DNA from: Salinicoccus sp. UBA3372
GTDB lineage: Bacteria > Bacillota > Bacilli > Staphylococcales > Salinicoccaceae
Assembly: GCA_002360325.1 (NCBI GenBank)
Contig: DEQG01000132.1
Span: forward strand, 41,737-69,822
DNA: 28,086 nucleotides
Direction: 5' to 3'
Shown here piece by piece: positions 17,748 to 23,300 of this stretch. The translations under genes and the position numbers were made by a program. How positions within the stretch are numbered: position 1 is the stretch's first letter; each line of letters opens with the position of its first letter. Below the pieces are notes generated by a model. It was not told the origin of the DNA. It made no database searches and was given only the letters and a program-made list of their open reading frames with translations.

Positions 17748-18224
17748 TTACAGTTTTCTTATTAAATGCATGAACTCATGTGCATATTTATTTTTTTCAT
17801 CCACTGTGCCGGGTGTGATTTCTTCAATTTCCCATTCTGTGACGTCATAATCAGGGAAGAAAGTGTCACCCGCAAAAGTTTCATGAATTTTTGTGATGAA
17901 CATTTCATCTACGAGATGCATTGTCTGTTTATAGACATTGCTGCCCCCGAAAATAAAGATCTTGCCTTCCAGATTTTTAATCTCATCGATATCATGGATG
18001 ATTTCAACACCGTCAAATTTAAAATCCTTATTCCTTGTCAATACAACATTTTTACGGTTTGGCAAAGGTTTCTTTAAAGTTTCAAGCGTTTTCCTGCCCA
18101 TGACAATCGTGTTGCCTTCAGTCAGGTTTTTAAGCTTTTTTAAATCTGCGGGAAGATGCCAGGGCATATCCCCGTTAAATCCGATAACATTTTGATTTGC
18201 ATGTGCTACGATTAACGATACCAT
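17748..18224 (-). CDS. dfrA: Dihydrofolate reductase
   Basis: Reduces dihydrofolate to tetrahydrofolate with NADPH, recycling the dihydrofolate made by ThyA, whose gene lies 14 bases upstream. It has 158 residues. Key residues are MPWHLPADLK with the catalytic Asp27, the NADPH-binding VMGRKT (41-46), LPNRKNVVLT and IFGGSNVY (91-98). Aligned by eye without gaps to the S. aureus enzyme, the residue at position 98 is Tyr where sensitive S. aureus has Phe. Position 31 is Leu and position 30 is Lys. AGGAGGATT ahead of the ATG supports the start. This is a chromosomal, operon-embedded gene with no sign of transfer. Confidence 0.96.
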   Translation of the reverse strand: MVSLIVAHANQNVIGFNGDMPWHLPADLKKLKNLTEGNTIVMGRKTLETLKKPLPNRKNVVLTRNKDFKFDGVEIIHDIDEIKNLEGKIFIFGGSNVYKQTMHLVDEMFITKIHETFAGDTFFPDYDVTEWEIEEITPGTVDEKNKYAHEFMHLIRKL

Positions 18225-18238
18225 TCTAATCCTCCTGA

Positions 18239-19192
18239 TCAGACTGCAATAGCTGCTTTGATGTATGGGTGTGATTCATAATCCACCACTTCAAAGTCTT
18301 CATATTCAATTTCAAAAATAGACGCATCGCTGTTTATCTTTACAGTCGGCGGTTCATAGCTGTCTCTCGACAGCTGTTTATCAACAGCTTCCAGATGATT
18401 GGAGTATATATGGGCATCGCCCATAGTATGCACGAATTCACCTGCTTCTAAACCACATTCTTTGGCGACCATCAGGAGCAGCAGTGAATAGCTTGCTATA
18501 TTGAATGGTACACCGAGGAATACATCAGCACTTCTTTGGTACAGCTGAAGGCTCAGCATGCCGTCATTGACATAAAACTGGAAAAAGGAATGACACGGCG
18601 GAAGAGCCATCGTATCAATTTCTGCAGGGTTCCATGCAGTGACGATGTGTCTTCTCGAATCTGGATTGGTCTTAATTGCATCGATGACGTTTTTCAACTG
18701 ATCCACCGACTGACCGTCCGGTCCTATCCAGTCCCGCCATTGTTTGCCGTAGACATTACCAAGGCTGCCGTATTTTTCACCGAATGTGTCACCAGTGAGC
18801 ACACGCTCCTTGAATTTATCCATTTCGTTTTTATACAACTCATTGAATTCCTCGTCCCGCAGTGCCCTGCGTCCGAAATCAGTCATATCAGGACCTTTAT
18901 AGTCATCAGACTCCACCCAATTTTTAAAAGCCCATTCATTCCAGATATTATTATTATATTCAAGAAGGAATTTTATATTCGTATCACCGCGTATAAACCA
19001 TATGAGTTCAGTAGCAATCATTTTGAATAAAACTTTTTTTGTAGTGAGTAAAGGGAAACCTTCCGATAGATCAAACCGCATCTGATGGCCGAAGACAGAA
19101 TATGTGCCCGTTCCGGTCCGGTCATCTTTAAAAGTGCCTTCTGATTTGATCCGCTCAAGCAGCTGATGATAGACATTGTCAAAATTATTCAT
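18239..19192 (-). CDS. thyA: Thymidylate synthase
   Basis: Converts dUMP and methylene-tetrahydrofolate to dTMP and dihydrofolate. It has 317 residues, the longer Gram-positive form with an insertion at about 90-140 relative to the 264-residue enterobacterial enzyme. Landmarks are the dUMP phosphate-binding DDRTGTGT (23-30), the nucleophile Cys200 in [27 protein letters not shown] and [17 protein letters not shown] before the ATG supports the start. It is the first gene of the thyA–dfrA–ypmS–msrA–msrB–crr–yozE–deoD run. TATA-rich DNA lies upstream but no clear -35. Confidence 0.97.
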   Translation of the reverse strand: MNNFDNVYHQLLERIKSEGTFKDDRTGTGTYSVFGHQMRFDLSEGFPLLTTKKVLFKMIATELIWFIRGDTNIKFLLEYNNNIWNEWAFKNWVESDDYKGPDMTDFGRRALRDEEFNELYKNEMDKFKERVLTGDTFGEKYGSLGNVYGKQWRDWIGPDGQSVDQLKNVIDAIKTNPDSRRHIVTAWNPAEIDTMALPPCHSFFQFYVNDGMLSLQLYQRSADVFLGVPFNIASYSLLLLMVAKECGLEAGEFVHTMGDAHIYSNHLEAVDKQLSRDSYEPPTVKINSDASIFEIEYEDFEVVDYESHPYIKAAIAV

Positions 19193-19225
19193 AATACCCC
19201 TCTTTTCTTTTCCACTAAACTTATA

Positions 19226-19231
19226 TATAAT
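19226..19231 (+). promoter_or_regulatory. Possible -10 for the plus-strand peptide gene
   Basis: TATAAT on the plus strand, 41 bases before the peptide ATG at 19272. The -35 position holds only TTTTCT. The same AT-rich patch could serve thyA on the other strand (TATAAG/TATATA). Weak support. Confidence 0.3.
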
Positions 19232-19271
19232 TGATTATGATGATAAAAATGATTACTTGGAGTGTTGACTC

Positions 19272-19343
19272 ATGGAAATGATACTTTCAATTGGATTGGC
19301 CCTCATGGCAGCATGGTTCGTATCACTATGCATAACTGAATAG
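19272..19343 (+). CDS. Putative 23-residue membrane peptide
   Basis: The only plausible plus-strand gene in the window, in the 188-base gap between brxA and thyA. The ATG at 19272 has TGGAG (19258-19262) 9 bases upstream and a TAG stop at 19341-19343. The peptide begins MEMILSIGLALMAAW, then FVSLCITE: one hydrophobic stretch (residues 4-21) flanked by Glu, with a single Cys. A terminator with a T7 tail in the plus direction follows 11 bases later. I do not recognise a family. It could be a small membrane protein or a type I toxin-like peptide, but no antisense RNA is evident. An alternative is that it is chance coding within an untranslated spacer. Confidence 0.45.
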   Translation: MEMILSIGLALMAAWFVSLCITE

Positions 19344-19354
19344 TATAAAACGAT

Positions 19355-19377
19355 AACCAGGAATAGCATTCCTGGTT
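19355..19377 (+). terminator. Terminator between the peptide gene and brxA
   Basis: A perfect 10-bp stem (19355-19364 and 19368-19377) with a 3-base loop runs into seven T on the plus strand. On the minus strand, where it follows the brxA stop directly, the tail is poor (TTATCGTTTT). It should therefore work best for the plus-strand transcript and only weakly, or partly, for the cvfC–brxA transcript heading to thyA. Confidence 0.75.
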
Positions 19378-19380
19378 TTT

Positions 19381-19818
19381 TTATGAAATATTATTGTCCA
19401 GCGATTCTTTTATATCCATCATGATATCATTGATATCGCGGCCTTCAATCTGTTCACGGGGCATAAAATGAACGAGATCTTTACCTTTGAATAATGCGTA
19501 TGAGGGGCTGGAAGGCTCTTCGCCGATAAATTCCCTCAGTCTCTCTGTCGCTTCCCTGTCCTGACCTGCAAAAACAGTTGCTTTATGATGAGGTTTTTTG
19601 GGGTTTTGTTCAGCGACGGTGACCGCAGCCGGGCGGGCGAGGCCGGCTGCACATCCACAGACACTGTTGATGACGACAAATGCGGTCTCATCCTCTTTTA
19701 CGCTATCCATGAATGCATCCACCGTATCGGGTGTCGTTAAATCTTCGAAGTCGCGGTTCGTAAGTTCATCCCGCATAGGCTTTGCTACTTCCTTCATGTA
19801 TTCTTCATAAGGATTCAA
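19381..19818 (-). CDS. brxA: Bacilliredoxin (BrxA/BrxB, YphP/YqiW family)
   Basis: A thiol-disulfide protein that removes bacillithiol from oxidised (S-bacillithiolated) proteins. It has 145 residues, with the unusual CGC active site at Cys54-Gly-Cys56 in NSVCGCAAG, followed by ARPAAV typical of the family. MPREQIEGR near the C-terminus is also typical. The start is TTG at 19818 with GGGAGAG 5 bases upstream; it gives the usual MNPYEEYM beginning. It starts 1 base after the cvfC stop. The choice of BrxA rather than BrxB rests on remembered S. aureus synteny near thyA and is less certain than the family. Confidence 0.9.
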   Translation of the reverse strand: MNPYEEYMKEVAKPMRDELTNRDFEDLTTPDTVDAFMDSVKEDETAFVVINSVCGCAAGLARPAAVTVAEQNPKKPHHKATVFAGQDREATERLREFIGEEPSSPSYALFKGKDLVHFMPREQIEGRDINDIMMDIKESLDNNIS

Positions 19819-19819
19819 T

Positions 19820-20626
19820 TTATCTCTCCCTTTCCTGAATCTGCTTCCACACGCTGCCCATGGCTTCTTCGCCTTTTTCTATGCGTGCGATGGCAATTTC
19901 TTTTTGTAGTCTGACATCATACTGCGAGTCATCCTGATGTTCATACAAGTAAGGCAGACTTTCCTTGTCGCCCACTTCATAGATGAACATTGCAGCCCGC
20001 CAGCGGACGATAGGGCTTCTGTCATCAAGCAGCGGATACATGTCATTCAATCCTTCTTTCAGCCCCAGGTCACTGTATCCGTCTCCTGCTGTTCTTCTGA
20101 CAGGTACTGCTTTATCTTCAAGACCGGCTTTTAAGTACGGCAGGGTCTCTTTATCTTCAACCATTGCAAGTAAATATACAGCTGTTCTTCTGACCTGCAT
20201 TTTCTCGTCCTGCAGTGCAAGGCCAAGCAGTTCATAATCATCCTTTGTCGGATTTTCCATATGATCGAGAAGATTCAGACGTTCTTTCCAGTCTTCTGCC
20301 TCCCTGAACTCCTGTACGCTCAGTTTACGGTACTGTTTAGGAGACGGAGGCTGTTTGCTTTTCGCTTCTTCCACCAGCTTATCAAGAGTATCTTCATCAT
20401 AGAGAGCATTGATTTCTTCAATGACTTCAGTGAAAACTTCTTCCGGTGTCCCGTAACGGGTCGAATTCTGCTCCCACTTTCTGCCCATGATTATATTATC
20501 TTCAGGCATCGTAGCTTCAGTAACTGCGTTTACGAACCTGTCACCCAGCTGCTTTCTATGTTCTTCCCCGTCATTGAGTTTAATCTGATAAGGAATGCCC
20601 TTGAAAGTCAGAACCTGCACATTCAC
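19820..20626 (-). CDS. cvfC: CvfC, C-terminal part (HEAT-repeat region) after a frameshift
   Basis: The C-terminal 268 residues of a conserved virulence factor C-type protein. About residues 1-110 include [12 protein letters not shown], which matches the middle of staphylococcal CvfC. About 130-255 form HEAT-like repeats ([41 protein letters not shown]), and the end is [12 protein letters not shown]. The frame has only a GTG (20626) as a start, with no Shine-Dalgarno before it. Upstream the same frame continues through PINRSPFGE to the A9 run, then meets a stop. The N-terminal part of CvfC is the 20647-20934 gene in the frame one base away. Together they make one protein of about 371 residues, against about 374 in S. 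aureus (from memory). Biochemical function is unknown. Confidence 0.85.
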   Translation of the reverse strand: MNVQVLTFKGIPYQIKLNDGEEHRKQLGDRFVNAVTEATMPEDNIIMGRKWEQNSTRYGTPEEVFTEVIEEINALYDEDTLDKLVEEAKSKQPPSPKQYRKLSVQEFREAEDWKERLNLLDHMENPTKDDYELLGLALQDEKMQVRRTAVYLLAMVEDKETLPYLKAGLEDKAVPVRRTAGDGYSDLGLKEGLNDMYPLLDDRSPIVRWRAAMFIYEVGDKESLPYLYEHQDDSQYDVRLQKEIAIARIEKGEEAMGSVWKQIQERER

Positions 20627-20646
20627 TTCACCAAAAGGAGATCTAT

Positions 20647-20934
20647 TTATTGGTTTTTTTTTACATCGGAATCATTGTTGGCAGCATTAAAAGTGTTTTC
20701 GATTTCAGGTATCAGTGTTTCCCAGTCAGCTTTTGGCGACTTGTCCACTGAAATGAAATTCATTGCATGAAAGACACTTGTGACATCTTCAAGCTCTAAT
20801 ACTCTGTTGATGAATTCAGGAGCTTCGTCAGACGCCTGTCTGTATGTCGCCGACTTCATATCCTCTTTTTCTTCACTCACAGTGATTTTCATGGTATTAG
20901 GGCTTGGTGTTGGTTCAATCCTTATAATTTCCAT
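20647..20934 (-). CDS. cvfC: CvfC, N-terminal part (Nfu N-terminal-like domain), frame ends just after an A9 run
   Basis: A 95-residue frame that matches the N-terminus of staphylococcal CvfC: MEIIRIEPTPSPNTMKITVS, then FINRVLELEDVTSVFHAMNF and KADWETLIPEIENTF. This is the Nfu/NifU N-terminal type of domain. AGGAGG before the ATG is a strong ribosome binding site and overlaps the stop of the zinc-finger gene. The frame reads into nine A, then stops at TAA within three codons (VKKNQ-stop). Adding one A, or removing two, would join it to the C-terminal frame. It may be a true separate product, half of a slippage-expressed protein, a decayed gene or a sequencing error. Confidence 0.85.
   Translation of the reverse strand: MEIIRIEPTPSPNTMKITVSEEKEDMKSATYRQASDEAPEFINRVLELEDVTSVFHAMNFISVDKSPKADWETLIPEIENTFNAANNDSDVKKNQ
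20654..20662 (-). other. cvfC: A9 homopolymer at the cvfC frame junction
   Basis: Nine consecutive A on the coding (minus) strand, T on the plus strand. The N-terminal frame runs through GTA AAA AAA AAC CAA TAA. With ten A it would read GTA AAA AAA AAA CCA ATA and continue in the C-terminal frame. Runs of nine or more A are known sites of RNA polymerase slippage and of replication slippage. Confidence 0.9.
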
Positions 20935-20947
20935 CTAATAAATCCTC

Positions 20948-21121
20948 CTATTGTAATTGATTGCCGTGGCTGCGGATTTCCAGACCGACAGAGCACTGGC
21001 TGATGCAAAATTTATGTGCACTCGTGTGATTTCCGCGGTCACGGTTTAATTTCTTCAGTAAACAGCCATGACAATATTTTTCTTCAAGTTGGTTGATTTT
21101 ATATAATGTTTCCTGTTTCAT
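20948..21121 (-). CDS. Small zinc-finger protein (zf-C2HCIx2C type)
   Basis: A 57-residue protein. It has the zinc-ligand pattern Cys17-X2-Cys20, His36, Cys39-Ile-X2-Cys43, which is the signature of the small Bacillota zinc-finger family named after the C2HCIx2C motif (from memory, PF10782). It starts MKQETLYKINQLEEKYCHGC. A perfect AAGGAGG lies 7 bases before the ATG at 21121, making the gene very credible despite its size. It is 13 bases ahead of cvfC and its TAG stop is part of the cvfC ribosome binding site. It has its own likely -10. Function unknown; nucleic-acid or protein binding is a guess from the fold. Confidence 0.88.
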   Translation of the reverse strand: MKQETLYKINQLEEKYCHGCLLKKLNRDRGNHTSAHKFCISQCSVGLEIRSHGNQLQ

Positions 21122-21139
21122 CTTCAACCTCCTTAATTA

Positions 21140-21145
21140 ATTATA
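21140..21145 (-). promoter_or_regulatory. Likely -10 for the zinc finger–cvfC–brxA genes
   Basis: A TATAAT preceded by TG on the minus strand, 18 bases before the zinc-finger ATG. The -35 position falls in the T tail of the preceding terminator (TTTTTT), so only the -10 is persuasive. Confidence 0.4.
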
Positions 21146-21166
21146 CAGAAAAGCACGAGATAAAAA

Positions 21167-21190
21167 AAGAAATGACTTTCATCATTTCTT
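21167..21190 (-). terminator. Terminator of the RNase H-like gene
   Basis: A 9-bp stem (21167-21175 and 21182-21190) with a 6-base loop and seven T on the minus strand. The stop codon of the RNase H-like gene (21182-21184) lies in the first arm of the hairpin. Confidence 0.8.
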
Positions 21191-21577
21191 CGTGTACTTG
21201 TAAAGTGCTTCTTTCGCAAGATGATCCGCTGATTTATTTCTGTTTCTCGGCGTATGGCTGACCAGAAACAGGTCAAATTGCGCTGATTTCCTGCGGACAC
21301 TGTTGAAATATGGCTGGAACTTTTTATTTTTAACGAAATATCTGTCAAAGCTGTCACTGATTATTTTTGAATCAGTTTGTATGATAACAGATGTTATATT
21401 TAATTCAATCGCCTCATCGACTGTTTTATCCAGTGCGGCCCACTCCGCTTCATGATTATCGAGCGCACCGAGATCAAACGTGAACTCGTGCCTTGTGCCT
21501 TCATCGTTGATGACTGCAGCACCTGCAGCATACACAGGATTCTGCCTGGCTGCTGCATCGATATATATAAGTGCCAT
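21182..21577 (-). CDS. RNase H-like protein (RNase HI superfamily)
   Basis: A 131-residue protein with the RNase HI fold and all four acidic catalytic positions in place: Asp7 (IYIDAAA), Glu43 (HEAEWAAL), Asp69 (IQTDSK) and Asp118 (SADHLAKEA). The basic handle region of E. coli RNase HI is not obvious. Proteins like this in Bacillus (YpdQ/YpeP type) have variable or unproven RNA–DNA hybrid cleavage, so activity is likely from the residues but not certain. AGGAGGG ahead of the ATG supports the start. It lies 9 bases after the exonuclease gene and ends in its own terminator. Confidence 0.88.
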   Translation of the reverse strand: MALIYIDAAARQNPVYAAGAAVINDEGTRHEFTFDLGALDNHEAEWAALDKTVDEAIELNITSVIIQTDSKIISDSFDRYFVKNKKFQPYFNSVRRKSAQFDLFLVSHTPRNRNKSADHLAKEALYKYTKK

Positions 21578-21586
21578 ATTGCCCTC

Positions 21587-22459
21587 CTATATATTTAAAG
21601 TATGCAAGTATTTTTGAGTGATGCGAAGATCATGGCAGGCGAGTGTCTGATCGATTTTTTCTTTATCGATGTTCAGTTTGCGATGGTCCATATATTCATC
21701 ATGTGAAAACTCTACATCTGTAATGATTTTTGCAAGTTTATGGGACATGTGCAAAGAAGACATATCATTCAATATTTTTGTCTGGAGCCCTTTGCTGAGC
21801 AAATCGATATTTTCAATGATATTTTCCACATTTTTATATTCCCTGATCAGTTTCAACGCAGTTTTTTCACCAATGCCCTTCACGCCGTAATAGCCGTCTC
21901 CTGAATCGCCCATCAGTGCTTTGACATCTACGAACTGCTCCGGAGTGATGTCATATTCATCCATGAAGTTCTGTTCATTATAGTAATGATATTCGGTGAA
22001 CCCTTTTTTCGTCAGCCATATATCATTATTCTTTCCGAGCAGCTGCAGCAGGTCCCGGTCACCACTGACGATAGTCAGATCATCGTAGTTCACTGCAAGC
22101 GTGCCGATGATGTCATCCGCTTCATAGCCGTGTATGCCCAGCTGATAAAAGCCCATATCGTGAATGATTTCTTTGACGTAATCAAATTGGGGAATCATCT
22201 CTTCAGGCGGTGCTGTCCGGTTCGCTTTGTATTCTTTGAACCATTCATTACGTATCGTCTCTTTACCCATGTCCCATGTGATGACCATATTTTCAGGCCG
22301 TATGAGTTCAACCAGCTTCATCGTATGCCTGATCAGACCCTGAATGCCGTTTGTCGGAATATTTTTATTGTTGACCATAAACTGGTTTCTGAAACTCGTT
22401 GCATAAAAATGACGGAATAATAATGCCATGCCGTCTATTACCAAAGTATTACTTGTCAT
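21587..22459 (-). CDS. ypcP: 5'-3' exonuclease, Pol I N-terminal / flap nuclease family
   Basis: A 290-residue stand-alone relative of the 5' nuclease domain of DNA polymerase I; it removes RNA primers or flaps. Metal-binding acids are visible at Asp9 (VIDGMALLFRHF), EADDIIG (113-119), SGDRDLL (Asp134, Asp136) and MGDSGDG (Asp185, Asp188). They are followed by a helix-hairpin-helix GVKGIGEKTALKLI (about 192-205). The open frame extends to an ATG at 22597 inside the sulfurtransferase gene, but those 46 residues look like shadow coding. The ATG at 22459 begins MTSNTLVIDGM as expected, with GGAGG about 12 bases upstream. It overlaps the sulfurtransferase stop by 11 bases. The symbol is from the Bacillus homologue. 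Confidence 0.92.
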   Translation of the reverse strand: MTSNTLVIDGMALLFRHFYATSFRNQFMVNNKNIPTNGIQGLIRHTMKLVELIRPENMVITWDMGKETIRNEWFKEYKANRTAPPEEMIPQFDYVKEIIHDMGFYQLGIHGYEADDIIGTLAVNYDDLTIVSGDRDLLQLLGKNNDIWLTKKGFTEYHYYNEQNFMDEYDITPEQFVDVKALMGDSGDGYYGVKGIGEKTALKLIREYKNVENIIENIDLLSKGLQTKILNDMSSLHMSHKLAKIITDVEFSHDEYMDHRKLNIDKEKIDQTLACHDLRITQKYLHTLNI

Positions 22460-23300
22460 TGAAATAAACACCCTCCAAAATATTTGGCGATGTCTCCACA
22501 ATGTTGGAATCATCTGTAATCCATTCAGAGAAACTGCCTGTGTATACTTTAACATTGATGCCGTTGTGATCGAGCAGTGTGAACATCGGCGTCGCACTCA
22601 TACCCGAGCCGCAGTAGACGATCACTTCATCATATTCTTTGAATTTATCCAGTGCATGATTCATCGCATTCAGGTCCAGCAGCCCGTCTGTATAGATCAG
22701 GCTGTTCGGAATATTGACCGCACCGGGGATATGCCCTTTCTTATAATCAATCGGCTCGGTAATTCCGAGATATCTATCCTCACCTCTGACATCTATGAGC
22801 AGTACATTCTGCTTCATTTTCTCTTCAAGTGTTTCCATGGAATAATGGATGTCACGCTTGAAGATTGAATCGGCAGAATCAAATTGGATCGGGAGCTCCA
22901 CATCCGGGTCATGAAATTCACCCGACTGTTCCCTTACAGCATTCAGATCATCATTGAACAAATAAACATCATGCCCATACAGCATGAAAAGAAAGTATAA
23001 ACGTGTATGGAAGAAGCTGTTGTCATCTGCAAACAGCAGCAGTTCATATTGACCGTCATTTGACAAAGTGCGGTATAGATCGTCGATGACACTCTGTTCG
23101 GGCAGCGGATGCCTGCCTTCATTGATACCGTCAAATTTGAACATGAACGGCATCTGGGGTATGTGGACCGCCCCTGATATTTCATCCGACTGCACAAGCC
23201 GCTTCGACTCTTCGAACTTATCCATCATATTGCGGCAGTCAACAAGTACAGTCGTCTGCTTATCCATTTTTTCCAAATCATCTTTATTTATAATAGACAT
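22449..23300 (-). CDS. sseA: Two-domain sulfurtransferase (rhodanese / mercaptopyruvate type)
   Basis: Transfers sulfane sulfur from thiosulfate or 3-mercaptopyruvate to an acceptor. The 283 residues form two rhodanese-like domains. The N-terminal one (about 5-130) has VLVDCRN and GAVHIPQ but no active cysteine loop. The C-terminal one (about 150-265) has VLLIDVRG, GHIPGAVNIPN and the active loop CGSGMSAT with Cys230. A CGSG loop is more typical of mercaptopyruvate than thiosulfate enzymes, but substrate choice is uncertain. The ATG follows the dynA stop directly (TAAATG) with GGGTGA inside dynA, so the two are co-translated; the next gene overlaps its end. Confidence 0.9.
   Translation of the reverse strand: MSIINKDDLEKMDKQTTVLVDCRNMMDKFEESKRLVQSDEISGAVHIPQMPFMFKFDGINEGRHPLPEQSVIDDLYRTLSNDGQYELLLFADDNSFFHTRLYFLFMLYGHDVYLFNDDLNAVREQSGEFHDPDVELPIQFDSADSIFKRDIHYSMETLEEKMKQNVLLIDVRGEDRYLGITEPIDYKKGHIPGAVNIPNSLIYTDGLLDLNAMNHALDKFKEYDEVIVYCGSGMSATPMFTLLDHNGINVKVYTGSFSEWITDDSNIVETSPNILEGVYFNDK

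Noticed and set aside
18536-19030. 164-residue plus-strand open frame
   Set aside because: Antisense shadow of thyA with no ribosome binding site or recognisable domain.
20261-20770. 169-residue plus-strand open frame across the cvfC frameshift
   Set aside because: Antisense to both cvfC pieces; composition is that of a shadow frame and it does not explain the split.
21133-21357. 74-residue minus-strand open frame overlapping the RNase H-like gene
   Set aside because: It is in a different frame from a protein with all four catalytic acids intact and runs through the terminator.
22460-22597. N-terminal extension of the 5'-3' exonuclease to an upstream ATG
   Set aside because: These 46 residues overlap sseA in another frame and do not resemble the family; the ATG at 22459 gives the expected N-terminus.
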